Shown here in pieces: positions 27,581 through 36,536 of a stretch of 64,000 bases of DNA. Below the pieces are notes generated by a model. It saw only the letters and a list, made by a program, of their open reading frames with translations. It was not told the DNA's origin and did not search any database. Position 1 is the first letter of the stretch; every line of letters starts with the position of its first letter. Source of the stretch: Bradyrhizobium arachidis (GTDB lineage Bacteria > Pseudomonadota > Alphaproteobacteria > Rhizobiales > Xanthobacteraceae); the NCBI RefSeq assembly GCF_015291705.1, contig NZ_CP030050.1, forward strand, positions 3,286,001 through 3,350,000, read 5' to 3'. The position numbers and the translations under genes were made by a program.

Positions 27581-28576
27581 ATGATTGAGATGCCGCCGCT
27601 CCAGTTCGCGCAGTCGAACGGAATCCGCATGGGTTATTACGAGGCGGGTCCGGTCACGGACACCCCGCCAATCGTGCTGTGCCACGGCTGGCCCGAGCTC
27701 GCCTTCTCCTGGCGTTACCAGATCAAGGCGCTGAGCGAGGCCGGCATCCGCGTGATCGCACCCGATCAGCGCGGCTATGGCGCGACCGACCGGCCGGAGC
27801 CGGTCGAGGCTTACGATATGGAGCATTTGACCGGCGATCTCGTCGGGCTGCTCGATCATCTCGGCATCGACAAGGCGATCTTCGTCGGTCACGACTGGGG
27901 CGGCTTCGTCGTCTGGCAGATGCCGCTGCGGCATCCCACGCGCGTCGCCGGCGTCGTCGGCGTCAACACCCCGCATTGGGACCGCGCGCCGATCGATCCG
28001 ATCGCGCTGTTCCGCCAGCGCTTCGGCGAGCACATGTATATCGTCCAGTTCCAGGACCCCGCGCGTGGGCCGGACAAGATCTTCGGCAGCCGCGTCGAAG
28101 AGACCTTCGACGCCTTCATGCGCAAGCCGGCCGCCCGCCCTCCGGGTGCGCCCGAGGAACAGCCGATTGCCGGCATTGGTGCTTCGCCCCGCATCAACCT
28201 GGCGTTCCCACAGATGATCGCGAATTACGACGCCAGACATGATCCGCGCACGCCGATCCTGTCGGCTGAGGAGAAGAAGGTGTTCGTCGACACCTTCACG
28301 AAAACCGGCTTCACCGGCGGCATCAACTGGTATCGCAATTTCACCCGCAATTGGGAGCGGTCGAAGGGGCTGGATCATCACATCCACGTGCCGTCGCTGA
28401 TGATCATGGCCGAGAACGATGCGGTGCTGCCGCCGTCAGCGGCCGACGGCATGGAGAAGCTGATCGCCGACCTCGAGAAGTATTTGGTGAAGGACAGCGG
28501 CCATTGGACGCAGCAGGAGAAGCCGGAAGAGGTCAGTGCCAAGCTGATCGAATGGCGTACAAGGCGGTTTGGGTGA
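27581..28576 (+). CDS. Epoxide-hydrolase-like alpha/beta hydrolase
   Basis: A 331-residue alpha/beta hydrolase of the epoxide hydrolase group. The nucleophile is an Asp rather than Ser (D105 in VGHDWGGFVVWQ), the oxyanion motif HGWPE is present, and the catalytic His is H308 in GHWTQQEKPEE. A lid tyrosine may be the Y in INWYRNFTRNW. It starts 22 bases after the acyltransferase gene and stands before a fatty-acid type P450, which could provide the epoxide substrate. Haloalkane or fluoroacetate dehalogenases share the Asp nucleophile, but the HGWPE and lid segment favour epoxide hydrolysis. Confidence 0.88.
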   Translation: MIEMPPLQFAQSNGIRMGYYEAGPVTDTPPIVLCHGWPELAFSWRYQIKALSEAGIRVIAPDQRGYGATDRPEPVEAYDMEHLTGDLVGLLDHLGIDKAIFVGHDWGGFVVWQMPLRHPTRVAGVVGVNTPHWDRAPIDPIALFRQRFGEHMYIVQFQDPARGPDKIFGSRVEETFDAFMRKPAARPPGAPEEQPIAGIGASPRINLAFPQMIANYDARHDPRTPILSAEEKKVFVDTFTKTGFTGGINWYRNFTRNWERSKGLDHHIHVPSLMIMAENDAVLPPSAADGMEKLIADLEKYLVKDSGHWTQQEKPEEVSAKLIEWRTRRFG

Positions 28577-28605
28577 TGACGCGGTCGTCGATGTGAGATT
28601 TAGAC

Positions 28606-28683
28606 GTCGTTCCGGGATGGTCCGAAGGACCAGACCCGGAACCTCGAGATTCCGGGTTCTCGCTTCGCGAGCCCCGGAATGAC
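28606..28683. repeat. Palindromic intergenic repeat, family A, copy 1
   Basis: A 78-base element with outer arms 28606-28616 and 28673-28683 (one mismatch), a left hairpin GGTCC-GAA-GGACC, a central near-perfect palindrome around CTCGAG (28634-28657), and a right hairpin CTCGC-TTC-GCGAG. It sits between two plus-strand genes. A second copy is at 37159-37236. Confidence 0.85.
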
Positions 28684-28706
28684 GCGATCAGGGGGAAGCA
28701 CTTTTC

Positions 28707-31700
28707 ATGTCATCCAAGAACCGACTGAACCCGATTCCGCAGCCGCCGACCAAGCCGGTGGTCGGCAACATGCTGTCGCTGGATTCCGCTGCCCCCGTGC
28801 AGCACCTGACGCGGCTGGCCAAGGACCTGGGTCCGATCTTCTGGCTCGACATGATGGGCGCGCCGATCGTCGTCGTCTCCGGCCATGATCTCGTTGACGA
28901 GCTCTCCGACGAAAAGCGTTTCGACAAGACGGTGCGCGGTGCGCTGCGGCGTGTGCGCGCGGTCGGCGGCGACGGCCTGTTCACGGCCGACACCCGCGAG
29001 CCGAACTGGAGCAAGGCGCACAACATTCTGCTGCAGCCGTTCGGCAACCGCGCCATGCAGTCCTATCACCCGAGCATGGTCGATATCGCCGAGCAGCTCG
29101 TGCAGAAATGGGAGCGGCTCAACGCCGACGACGAGATCGACGTCGTCCACGACATGACCGCGCTGACGCTTGATACGATCGGCCTGTGCGGCTTCGACTA
29201 CCGCTTCAACTCGTTCTACCGCCGAGACTACCATCCCTTCGTCGAGTCGCTGGTGCGCTCGCTCGAAACCATCATGATGACGCGCGGCCTGCCGTTCGAG
29301 CAGTTTTGGATGCAAAAGCGGCGCAAGACGCTCGCCGAAGACGTCGCCTTCATGAACAAGATGGTCGACGAGATCATCGCCGAGCGCCGCAAGAGCGCGG
29401 AAGGGATCGACGACAAGAAGGACATGCTCGCCGCGATGATGACCGGCGTCGATCGCTCCACCGGCGAGCAGCTCGACGACGTCAATATCCGCTACCAGAT
29501 CAACACCTTCCTGATCGCGGGGCATGAGACCACCAGCGGCCTGTTGTCCTACACGCTCTATGCGCTGCTCAAGCATCCGGACATTCTCAAGAAGGCCTAT
29601 GACGAGGTCGACCGCGTCTTCGGCCCTGATGTCAACGCGAAGCCGACCTATCAGCAGGTGACGCAGCTCACCTACATCACGCAGATCCTGAAGGAGGCGC
29701 TGCGGCTGTGGCCGCCGGCGCCCGCCTACGGCATCTCGCCGCTCGCGGACGAGACCATCGGCGGCGGCAAGTACAAGCTCAGGAAAGGCACCTTCATCAC
29801 CATCCTGGTGACGGCGCTGCATCGCGATCCCTCTGTCTGGGGGCCGAATCCGGATGCCTTCGATCCCGAGAATTTCAGCCGCGAGGCCGAGGCGAAACGG
29901 CCAGTCAATGCCTGGAAGCCGTTCGGCAACGGTCAGCGCGCCTGCATCGGCCGTGGCTTTGCCATGCACGAGGCCGCACTCGCACTCGGCATGATCCTGC
30001 AGCGCTTCAAGCTGATCGATCACCAGCGCTACCAGATGCATCTGAAGGAAACCCTGACGATGAAGCCGGAAGGCTTCAAGATCAAGGTGCGGCCGCGGGC
30101 CGACCGCGAGCGCGGCGCCTATGGCGGGCCGATCGCGGCTGCATCCTCGGCGCCGAAGGCGCAGCGCCAGCCGACCACGCGCCCCGGCCACAACACGCCG
30201 ATGCTGGTGCTGTACGGCTCCAATCTCGGCACCGCCGAGGAGCTTGCCACCCGCATGGCGGATCTTGCCGAGATCAACGGCTTTGCCGTGCATCTCGGAG
30301 CGCTGGACGACTATGTCGGCAAGCTGCCGCAGGAGGGCGGCGTGCTGATCATCTGCGCCTCGTATAACGGCGCCCCGCCTGACAACGCGACGCAGTTCGT
30401 CAAATGGCTCGGCGAGGACCTGCCGAAGGATGCCTTCGCCAATGTGCGCTACGCCGTGTTCGGCTGCGGTAACAGCGATTGGGCCGCGACCTATCAATCG
30501 GTGCCGCGCTTCATCGACGAGAAATTGTCGGGGCATGGTGCGCGCGCGGTCTATCCGCGCGGCGAGGGCGATGCGCGCAGCGACCTCGACGGCCAGTTCC
30601 AGAAATGGTTCCCGGCGGCCGCGCAGGTCGCGACCAAGGAATTCGGCATCGACTGGAATTTCACCCGCACCGCGGAAGACGATCCGCTCTATGCGATCGA
30701 GCCGGTGGCGGTGACCGCCGTCAACACCATCGTCGCCCAGGGTGGCGCGGTGGCGATGAAGGTGCTGGTCAATGGCGAGCTCCAGAACAAGGTCGGGTCC
30801 AATCCCTCGGAGCGCTCGACGCGCCATATCGAGGTGCAGCTGCCGTCCAACATCAGTTATCGCGTCGGCGATCATTTGAGTGTGGTCCCTCGCAACGATC
30901 CGACGCTGGTGGATTCAGTTGCCCGCCGCTTCGGCTTCCTGCCGGCCGACCAGATCAGGCTTCAGGTCGCAGAAGGCCGCCGCGCACAATTGCCGGTGGG
31001 CGATGCCGTATCGGTCGGCCGCCTGCTCAGCGAGTTCGTCGAGCTGCAACAGGTCGCAACGCGCAAGCAAATCCAGATCATGGCGGATCACACCCGCTGC
31101 CCCGTCACAAAGCCGAAGCTGCTGGCCTTCGTCGGCGAGGAGGCTGATACGCTAGAGCGTTACCGCACCGAGATCCTGTCCAGGCGCAAATCGGTGTTCG
31201 ACCTGCTGCTGGAATATCCCGCCTGCGAATTGCCGTTCCACGTTTACCTGGAAATGCTCTCGCTGCTGGCGCCGCGCTATTACTCGATCTCGTCCTCGCC
31301 GTCAGTGGATCCGGCGCGATGCAGCGTCACCGTCGGCGTGGTCGAAGGGCCGGCGGCCTCCGGGCGCGGCGTCTACAAAGGCATCTGCTCGAACTATCTC
31401 GCCGACCGGCGCACGGGCGATACGATCTACGCCACCGTGCGCGAAACCAAGGCCGGCTTCCGTTTGCCGGATGACCCATCCGTGCCGATCATCATGATCG
31501 GCCCGGGCACGGGCCTCGCGCCGTTCCGCGGCTTTCTGCAGGAGCGCGCCGCGCGCAAGGCGAAAGGGGCCACCCTCGGCCCAGCCATGCTGTTCTTCGG
31601 CTGCCGCCATCCCGACCAGGATTTTCTCTATGCGGAGGAGCTGAAGGCGCTGGCGGCCGGCGGCATCACCGAGCTGTTCACGGCGTTCTCGCGCGCGGAT

Positions 31701-31943
31701 GGACCGAAGACCTATGTGCAGCACGTGCTCGCCGCCCAAAAGGACAAGGTCTGGCCGCTGATCGAGCAGGGTGCGATCATCTATGTCTGCGGCGATGGCG
31801 GCAAGATGGAGCCCGACGTGAAGGCCGAGCTGGTCGCGATCCATCGCGAGAAGACCGGCAGCGATGCCGCCACTGGCGCACGCTGGATCGAGGACATGGG
31901 CACGAAGAACCGGTATGTGCTGGACGTCTGGGCGGGCGGGTGA
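28707..31943 (+). CDS. Self-sufficient cytochrome P450/NADPH-P450 reductase fusion (CYP102A type)
   Basis: A 1078-residue fusion, slightly longer than P450 BM3. Residues 1-475 form the P450: I-helix AGHETTSG, ExxR in KEALRLW, and the haem loop FGNGQRACIGRG with C413. After a linker come the FMN flavodoxin domain (LVLYGSNLGTAEELATRM) and the FAD/NADPH domain (RYYSISSSP, GICSNYLADRR, IGPGTGLAPFRGF), ending in DVWAGG. It would hydroxylate or epoxidise medium to long fatty acids using NADPH, in the cytoplasm, with no separate redox partner. The neighbouring acyltransferase and epoxide-hydrolase genes suggest work on lipids. All catalytic blocks are intact. Confidence 0.95.
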   Translation: MSSKNRLNPIPQPPTKPVVGNMLSLDSAAPVQHLTRLAKDLGPIFWLDMMGAPIVVVSGHDLVDELSDEKRFDKTVRGALRRVRAVGGDGLFTADTREPNWSKAHNILLQPFGNRAMQSYHPSMVDIAEQLVQKWERLNADDEIDVVHDMTALTLDTIGLCGFDYRFNSFYRRDYHPFVESLVRSLETIMMTRGLPFEQFWMQKRRKTLAEDVAFMNKMVDEIIAERRKSAEGIDDKKDMLAAMMTGVDRSTGEQLDDVNIRYQINTFLIAGHETTSGLLSYTLYALLKHPDILKKAYDEVDRVFGPDVNAKPTYQQVTQLTYITQILKEALRLWPPAPAYGISPLADETIGGGKYKLRKGTFITILVTALHRDPSVWGPNPDAFDPENFSREAEAKRPVNAWKPFGNGQRACIGRGFAMHEAALALGMILQRFKLIDHQRYQMHLKETLTMKPEGFKIKVRPRADRERGAYGGPIAAASSAPKAQRQPTTRPGHNTPMLVLYGSNLGTAEELATRMADLAEINGFAVHLGALDDYVGKLPQEGGVLIICASYNGAPPDNATQFVKWLGEDLPKDAFANVRYAVFGCGNSDWAATYQSVPRFIDEKLSGHGARAVYPRGEGDARSDLDGQFQKWFPAAAQVATKEFGIDWNFTRTAEDDPLYAIEPVAVTAVNTIVAQGGAVAMKVLVNGELQNKVGSNPSERSTRHIEVQLPSNISYRVGDHLSVVPRNDPTLVDSVARRFGFLPADQIRLQVAEGRRAQLPVGDAVSVGRLLSEFVELQQVATRKQIQIMADHTRCPVTKPKLLAFVGEEADTLERYRTEILSRRKSVFDLLLEYPACELPFHVYLEMLSLLAPRYYSISSSPSVDPARCSVTVGVVEGPAASGRGVYKGICSNYLADRRTGDTIYATVRETKAGFRLPDDPSVPIIMIGPGTGLAPFRGFLQERAARKAKGATLGPAMLFFGCRHPDQDFLYAEELKALAAGGITELFTAFSRADGPKTYVQHVLAAQKDKVWPLIEQGAIIYVCGDGGKMEPDVKAELVAIHREKTGSDAATGARWIEDMGTKNRYVLDVWAGG

Positions 31944-31974
31944 TTGTTCGCCCGATCGTGCTAAAGACTCCCTC

Positions 31975-32649
31975 ATGATTCCCTGGGAAAAACTCGACAC
32001 AGCCAAAATCCCCGGCTCCGACGAAGAGCTACGCCTGATGCGCCGGGGCAAGGAGTTCTCCATCAAGCTCGGCACCAACGAGCTGATGAACAGCCGCCTG
32101 TCGGGTTCCGAGGCCGCGCTCGCGACGCTCGCGGCGAAGAGAATCGAGAAGGTTGCCAAGCCTGTCGTCCTGATCGGCGGTCTCGGCATGGGTTTTACGC
32201 TGCGCGCGGCGCTCGCCGTGTTCGGCGCCAAGGCGAAGATCGTCGTCTCCGAGCTCGTGCCGTCGGTCGTTGCCTGGGCGCGAGGGCCGATGGCGGAGGT
32301 TTTTGGTGACAGCCTCGATGATCCACGCGTCAGCATCCGCGAGATCGACGTCGGCGAGATCATCCGGGCGAAGAGCTCGGCCTTCGATGCCATTCTGCTC
32401 GATGTCGACAACGGGCCGGAAGGGCTGACCCGGAAAGGCAATGACGCGCTGTATAGTGCGAGCGGGCTTAAAGCTGCAAAGACGGCGCTGCGGCCCGGCG
32501 GTGTGCTCGCGGTCTGGTCGTCGGGACCCAACCCCGCATTCACCAAGCGCGTTCGCAGCGGCGGTTTCGAGGTCAACGAAGTCAACGTCCGCGCGACCGG
32601 CAGAGGCGGTGGCGCGCGCCATGTGATCTGGATGGCGCGGAAGGGTTAG
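31975..32649 (+). CDS. Spermidine-synthase-like / class I methyltransferase-fold protein
   Basis: A 224-residue protein with a Rossmann-type SAM-binding pattern: VVLIGGLGMGFTLRAAL as motif I, VVSELVPSVVAWAR with the acidic residue of motif II, and FDAILLDVDNGPEGL as the post-motif region. The DVDNGPE stretch resembles spermidine synthase-like proteins, but the N-terminal beta domain of true spermidine synthases is missing or very short. It begins 31 bases after the P450 fusion. ATG 31975 is used because an upstream reading overlaps the end of the P450 gene in another frame. The substrate is unknown. Confidence 0.75.
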   Translation: MIPWEKLDTAKIPGSDEELRLMRRGKEFSIKLGTNELMNSRLSGSEAALATLAAKRIEKVAKPVVLIGGLGMGFTLRAALAVFGAKAKIVVSELVPSVVAWARGPMAEVFGDSLDDPRVSIREIDVGEIIRAKSSAFDAILLDVDNGPEGLTRKGNDALYSASGLKAAKTALRPGGVLAVWSSGPNPAFTKRVRSGGFEVNEVNVRATGRGGGARHVIWMARKG

Positions 32650-32675
32650 GCGACCATCCGGACTACGCGTCTCCG

Positions 32676-33140
32676 CTAGAACATCGTGTTGCCGTTCGCC
32701 GGGGTCTCGGGAATCTCCTGGACGACGTCCCAGTGCTCGACGATCTTGCCGTTCTCCAGCTTGAAGATGTCCACGATCGCGCGGCCCCTGGTGCCGGGCT
32801 CGCGAAGGGAGTGAACGTGCAGGATGACGTAGTCGCCATCCACGAAGCTGCGCTTGATCTCGCTGTGCGAGTTCGGAAACTTTTCACGGAGGAAACCGAT
32901 GAATTTCCGGAACCCTTCCGGACCATCGGCCGCATTGGGATTGTGCTGCACATAGCGGTCGCCGACATAGGCAAGGGCGGCATCGACGTCCTTCTGGTTG
33001 AGGCCCTTTTCGTAGAAGGCAAGCACGGCGGCGCGATTGGCTTCTTCCTGCGGGCTGCCGGCAATCGCAGCGCCGCCAGCGAAGGACAACGTGAGAATGG
33101 AGGCCGCAATCATTGCGACGGGCCGGACGATGGGATGCAT
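32676..33140 (-). CDS. Exported SnoaL/NTF2-like protein
   Basis: A 154-residue protein with a signal peptide of about 27 residues (IAASILTLSFAGGAAIAG) followed by an NTF2-like fold of the SnoaL type: ALAYVGDRYVQHNPNAADG, the FLREKFPN segment and IVDIFKLENGKIVEHWDVV at the end. Such proteins are predicted lactone or polyketide cyclase-like enzymes or ligand binders; SnoaL-like homologues without activity are common. It would sit in the periplasm. It is alone on the minus strand, convergent with the methyltransferase-like gene, and followed by no partner. Confidence 0.82.
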   Translation of the reverse strand: MHPIVRPVAMIAASILTLSFAGGAAIAGSPQEEANRAAVLAFYEKGLNQKDVDAALAYVGDRYVQHNPNAADGPEGFRKFIGFLREKFPNSHSEIKRSFVDGDYVILHVHSLREPGTRGRAIVDIFKLENGKIVEHWDVVQEIPETPANGNTMF

Positions 33141-33265
33141 GTGAACTCCGAGAGGCCGCAGCCCCTTTATCTTGCGACTGAGGGAGGCCTGTATAGCTTT
33201 CGCGCCGGCTTGCGTTAAGAGAGTAACCGGAAGCTCACATGGTCACCGTGAGGAGACCTGCCGGT

Positions 33266-34180
33266 CTACGCCGCCTTCGCCGCCGCGCCATGCGCGTGCT
33301 TGTCGATGGCGGCGATGATCTCCGGCCAGAAGCGCATCGGCAAAGCGTGACCCATGCCCTCGATCATCAGCAGCTTGGCGCCGGGAATGGACGCTGCCGT
33401 GTCCTTGCCGCCTTCGGGCCGCACCAGCGGATCGACCGTGCCGTGGATCACCAGCGTCGGTGTCTTGACGCTGTGCAGGCGCTCCTTGCGGCTGCCGGAG
33501 GCAAGCACGGCGCGGAGCTGTCGGCCGACGCCGGCCGGATTGAGGCCGCGCGCGAACACGCGCTCGGCGCGGCCGGGGTCGAGAGCTTCCTCTTCCGGAA
33601 ACGACCCGGCGCGCAGCACTTTCCAGGTCTGGCCGAAGCGGACGATGAACTCTTCCTTGCTCTGTGGCGGCGGCGCCATCAGCATCGCCGCGGCTTCGCG
33701 CGTCGGCGGCGGGATGCGTGGATTGCCGGTGGTCGACATGATCGAGGTCAGCGAGCGCACGCGCTCGGGAAACGACAGCGTCACCTCCTGCGCGATCATG
33801 CCGCCCATGGATGCGCCGACCAGATGCGCCGACTTGATGCCGAGCGCGTCCATCAGCCCGATCGTGTCCCTGGCCATGTCGATCAGCTTGTAGGGCGCGG
33901 CGACGGGAATCCTGAGGAAGCGCAGCTTCAGCAGCTCGAGCGGCGTCAGGCGCTTGCCGCCGGTGAGATGACTCGACTTGCCGATGTCGCGATTGTCGAA
34001 GCGGATCACACGAAAGCCGCGTGCGGCAAGTTGCTCGCAGAACCCATCGTCCCAATGGATCATCTGCGCCCCGAGCCCCATGATCAGCAGCAGCGGCTCG
34101 GCATTGTCGTTGCCAAAAATCTCGTAGCAGATGTCGATGCCGTTGGCGCGGACGGTCTGGGGCGGCTGATGGGTGGTCAC
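33266..34180 (-). CDS. Alpha/beta hydrolase
   Basis: A 304-residue alpha/beta hydrolase. The oxyanion segment is IMGLGAQMIHWDD, the nucleophile elbow GASMGG, the acid region VIHGTVDPLVRPE, and the histidine region GMGHALP near the C-terminus. The start is the GTG at 34180, with an excellent AGGAGGGA ribosome site nine bases upstream; the ATG at 34231 would add 17 residues and has no such site. No signal peptide is seen. It is divergent from the PHA genes; a role as a PHA or ester hydrolase is possible by position only. Confidence 0.85.
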   Translation of the reverse strand: MTTHQPPQTVRANGIDICYEIFGNDNAEPLLLIMGLGAQMIHWDDGFCEQLAARGFRVIRFDNRDIGKSSHLTGGKRLTPLELLKLRFLRIPVAAPYKLIDMARDTIGLMDALGIKSAHLVGASMGGMIAQEVTLSFPERVRSLTSIMSTTGNPRIPPPTREAAAMLMAPPPQSKEEFIVRFGQTWKVLRAGSFPEEEALDPGRAERVFARGLNPAGVGRQLRAVLASGSRKERLHSVKTPTLVIHGTVDPLVRPEGGKDTAASIPGAKLLMIEGMGHALPMRFWPEIIAAIDKHAHGAAAKAA

Positions 34181-34347
34181 GGGCGCGGTCCCTCCTGCTG
34201 ATCGATGCTGTATCGCACGGTTTCGTTCCATGATGAAGCCGCGTGCGCGACACCGCGCCCGTGGCTTGCCGGTTGACCGGCATCGCGCAACGGTGTGGTA
34301 TGGCGAGACAAGAAGGGTGCAAAGCCCTCCACATTGGGAGGACGCTG

Positions 34348-34728
34348 ATGACCGACAAGATCACCGATCCGGTTGCCTTGTGGCAGCAGATGGTTGGCGA
34401 GATGGAGAAGGGTTTCAACTCCTTCGCGACCAAGGCCATGGAGACGCCCGAATTCTCGCAGGCCATGAACCGCGCTGGCGGCGTTGCTGCAGGTGCTCAG
34501 AAGCAATTCGGCGATCTCATGGAGAAATACCTGCTCTCCATGAACCTGCCGAGCCGCGAGCAGATGACCGGTATCGCCGAGCGGCTTCAGTCGATCGAGG
34601 GCCAGCTCGGTGAGATCAAGTCGATGCTGAGCCAGATGTCGGCCAGTTCGGGCGCGGCGCAGATTGGCGCTGCGCCGCGGCCGCCGCGCACGAAACGGCC
34701 GCCGTCCGAAGGCGGAGAGCAAAAATGA
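34348..34728 (+). CDS. phaE: Short PhaE-like subunit of class III PHA synthase
   Basis: A 126-residue protein immediately before phaC, overlapping it by four bases (ATGA). It has DPVALWQQMVGEMEKGFNSF at the N-terminus and a helical C-terminal half with LPSREQMTGIAERLQSIEGQ, the segment that in PhaE subunits contacts PhaC and carries a leucine-rich heptad pattern, then a Pro/Arg/Lys tail. Known PhaE proteins of purple sulfur bacteria and cyanobacteria are about 330-360 residues, so this is a much reduced form. The start ATG follows GGGAGGA. Function is inferred from position and the C-terminal block; it could also be called a small phasin. Confidence 0.7.
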   Translation: MTDKITDPVALWQQMVGEMEKGFNSFATKAMETPEFSQAMNRAGGVAAGAQKQFGDLMEKYLLSMNLPSREQMTGIAERLQSIEGQLGEIKSMLSQMSASSGAAQIGAAPRPPRTKRPPSEGGEQK

Positions 34729-35807
34729 ACGCGCCAACGGGACTTGATTTTGCAGCCATCCCGGAGCGCATCCAGTCCGAAGTGCAGCGCGCCATCATGC
34801 GCAGCATCAAGGGCGTCGAATATTTCTCCACCTCCGGTCCCACGCTCGGCTCCACGCCGAAGGACGTGCTGCATTCGCGCGGCACGATGAGTCTCTATCA
34901 CTACCGGCCGATGTCGGACGAGATCTACCGCGTGCCGGTGCTGATCGTGATGGCGACCACCAACCGCGGCTACATTCTCGACCTCGTACCCGGCCAGAGC
35001 TTCATCGAGTTCCTGCTGAAGCGCGGCTACGACGTCTACATGCTCGACTGGAGCGCGCCGCGCCCGGAGGAGAAGAACCTGCGCATGGAGGACTATGTCC
35101 TCGACTTCATCCCGGATTGCGTGCGCCGCGTGCAAGCCGATTCCGGCGAGCAAGATGTCTCCGTCGTCGGCTATTGTTTCGGCGGCGTGCTGTCGCTGCT
35201 TTACGGCTCGATTTTCCCGGACGGGCCGATGAAGAATTTGATCTGCTTCACCACGCCGATCGACTTCCGCGAGATGAAGCTGTTCTCGAACTTCTCCGAC
35301 CGTCGCTATTTCGACGTCGACCGCCTCGTCGACAGCGTCGGCAACGTGCCGCCGGAGATGATCCTGTCCTCGTTCGAGATGCTGCGTCCGGCCTCGCGCA
35401 CGGTGAGCCAGATCCAGCTCTGGGAAAACATCTGGAACGACGAGTTCGTGAAGTCCTATCGGATGTTCGACCGCTGGGCGACCGACACGCTGCCGCTGGC
35501 GGGCGAATATTTCCGCACCATCACCAAGGATCTGATGTGGGACAACAAGCTGTTCAACGACACCATGTCGGTGGGCGGCCGTGCGGCGAAGCTCGAGGAC
35601 ATCAAGGTGCCGATCCTGCATGCGGTCGCCGAGCACGATCACATCGTGCCTTATGACGCCGCAAAGCACCTGATCGCCAAGATCGGCTCGGCGGACAAGG
35701 AAGAGGTGATGCTGAAAGGCGGACACGTCTCGCTGGTCGCCGGCGCCAACGCGGTGAAGCGGCTGTGGCCGAAACTGGACTCCTGGCTGGGGAAGAGATC
35801 GACATGA
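34725..35807 (+). CDS. phaC: Class III poly(3-hydroxyalkanoate) synthase subunit PhaC
   Basis: A 360-residue PHA synthase, the size of class III PhaC (about 355) rather than class I (about 590). The lipase-like box GYCFGG carries catalytic C151; D305 (AEHDHIVPYD) and H334 (KGGHVSL) complete the triad, close to C149, D302 and H331 in the Allochromatium enzyme. It polymerises 3-hydroxyacyl-CoA into storage granules in the cytoplasm. It overlaps phaE upstream and the GNAT gene downstream by four bases each, giving a three-gene operon. Bradyrhizobium strains are known to carry several phaC copies, so this is probably one of a set. Confidence 0.93.
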   Translation: MNAPTGLDFAAIPERIQSEVQRAIMRSIKGVEYFSTSGPTLGSTPKDVLHSRGTMSLYHYRPMSDEIYRVPVLIVMATTNRGYILDLVPGQSFIEFLLKRGYDVYMLDWSAPRPEEKNLRMEDYVLDFIPDCVRRVQADSGEQDVSVVGYCFGGVLSLLYGSIFPDGPMKNLICFTTPIDFREMKLFSNFSDRRYFDVDRLVDSVGNVPPEMILSSFEMLRPASRTVSQIQLWENIWNDEFVKSYRMFDRWATDTLPLAGEYFRTITKDLMWDNKLFNDTMSVGGRAAKLEDIKVPILHAVAEHDHIVPYDAAKHLIAKIGSADKEEVMLKGGHVSLVAGANAVKRLWPKLDSWLGKRST

Positions 35808-36397
35808 GCGAGCAGCGTTCCTATCCGCGTCACGTCAAGACCGACGCCGGCGACATCGAGATCCGCCTGATGTCGCCCGCGGACGAGGCCGCGGTGCTGG
35901 CCTTCGGCAAGGGCCTGCCGACCCATGATTTGTTGTTCCTGCCGCGCAATATCAGCGAGCCAAAGGTGCTGTCGGCCTGGGTCAAGGAGATCGAGCGCGG
36001 CGCGATTCAGAGCCTGCTCGCCGTCAAGGACGGCAGGGTGGTTGGCTGCGGCACCTTGGTGCGCGATCCCCACTCCTGGTCGCCGCATGTCGGAGAGATC
36101 CGCATGGTGGTCTCGCCCGACGTGCGCGGGAAGGGGGTAGGAAAGGCGGTATCGCAGGAGACCTTTGCGCTCGCGCTGGGCGCGGGCCTCGAAAAGCTCT
36201 CCGTGCAGATGACGGTGGACCAGCAGGCGGCGATCGCGCTGTTCGAGAGCCTCGGCTTCAAGGCCGAGGCGCTGCTGCGCGACCACGTCCGGGACGTCGA
36301 TGGCAAGACCCACGACATCGTCGTGCTCGGCCACAACATCGCGCAGGTGCAGGCCCAGATGGAGGCCTACGGGTTGCCGGGCGCGGTCCAGCATTAG
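35804..36397 (+). CDS. GNAT-family N-acetyltransferase
   Basis: A 197-residue acyl-CoA-dependent acetyltransferase. The GNAT core is clear: beta-4 with EIRMVVSPDVRGKGVGKAV (R/Q-x-x-G-x-G pyrophosphate loop) and the later TVDQQAAIALFESLGFKAEA helix. The N-terminal part has an acidic and Pro-rich stretch of beta strands. The start ATG overlaps the PhaC stop by four bases (ATGA), so it is translated with the synthase. Modification of a PHA protein or of a small molecule is possible; no substrate can be assigned. Confidence 0.88.
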   Translation: MSEQRSYPRHVKTDAGDIEIRLMSPADEAAVLAFGKGLPTHDLLFLPRNISEPKVLSAWVKEIERGAIQSLLAVKDGRVVGCGTLVRDPHSWSPHVGEIRMVVSPDVRGKGVGKAVSQETFALALGAGLEKLSVQMTVDQQAAIALFESLGFKAEALLRDHVRDVDGKTHDIVVLGHNIAQVQAQMEAYGLPGAVQH

Positions 36398-36510
36398 GGT
36401 GCCGTCCAGCAAACAAAAAGTGGAATTCAACCCCATGCACAGTAGGCAGGGGCCACGAAGGCAGCAGATTGCCTCCCGTTAAGGCTGTTCACGATCTCGT
36501 GATATCGCAG

Positions 36511-36536
36511 TGCAATAAGAATATTGCATCGCACAA
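36511..36536 (+). promoter_or_regulatory. Candidate PhaR-type operator upstream of phasin
   Basis: An inverted repeat TGCAATA-AGAA-TATTGCA (36511-36528) is followed directly by TGCATCGCACAA (36525-36536). The latter fits the consensus TGCRNYGCASMA that I recall for Bradyrhizobium PhaR, the PHB-responsive repressor that controls phasin genes. The site lies about 90 bases before the phasin ATG. I cannot confirm the recalled consensus here. Confidence 0.55.

Noticed and set aside
25726..27630. Minus-strand open frame of 634 codons opposite the WS/DGAT gene
   Set aside because: The plus strand has the intact HHxxxDG acyltransferase; the minus reading is His/Arg-rich and unlike any protein.
28710..30875. 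Minus-strand open frame of 721 codons opposite the P450 fusion
   Set aside because: The plus-strand P450-reductase shows all catalytic motifs in order; the opposite frame is a compositional shadow.
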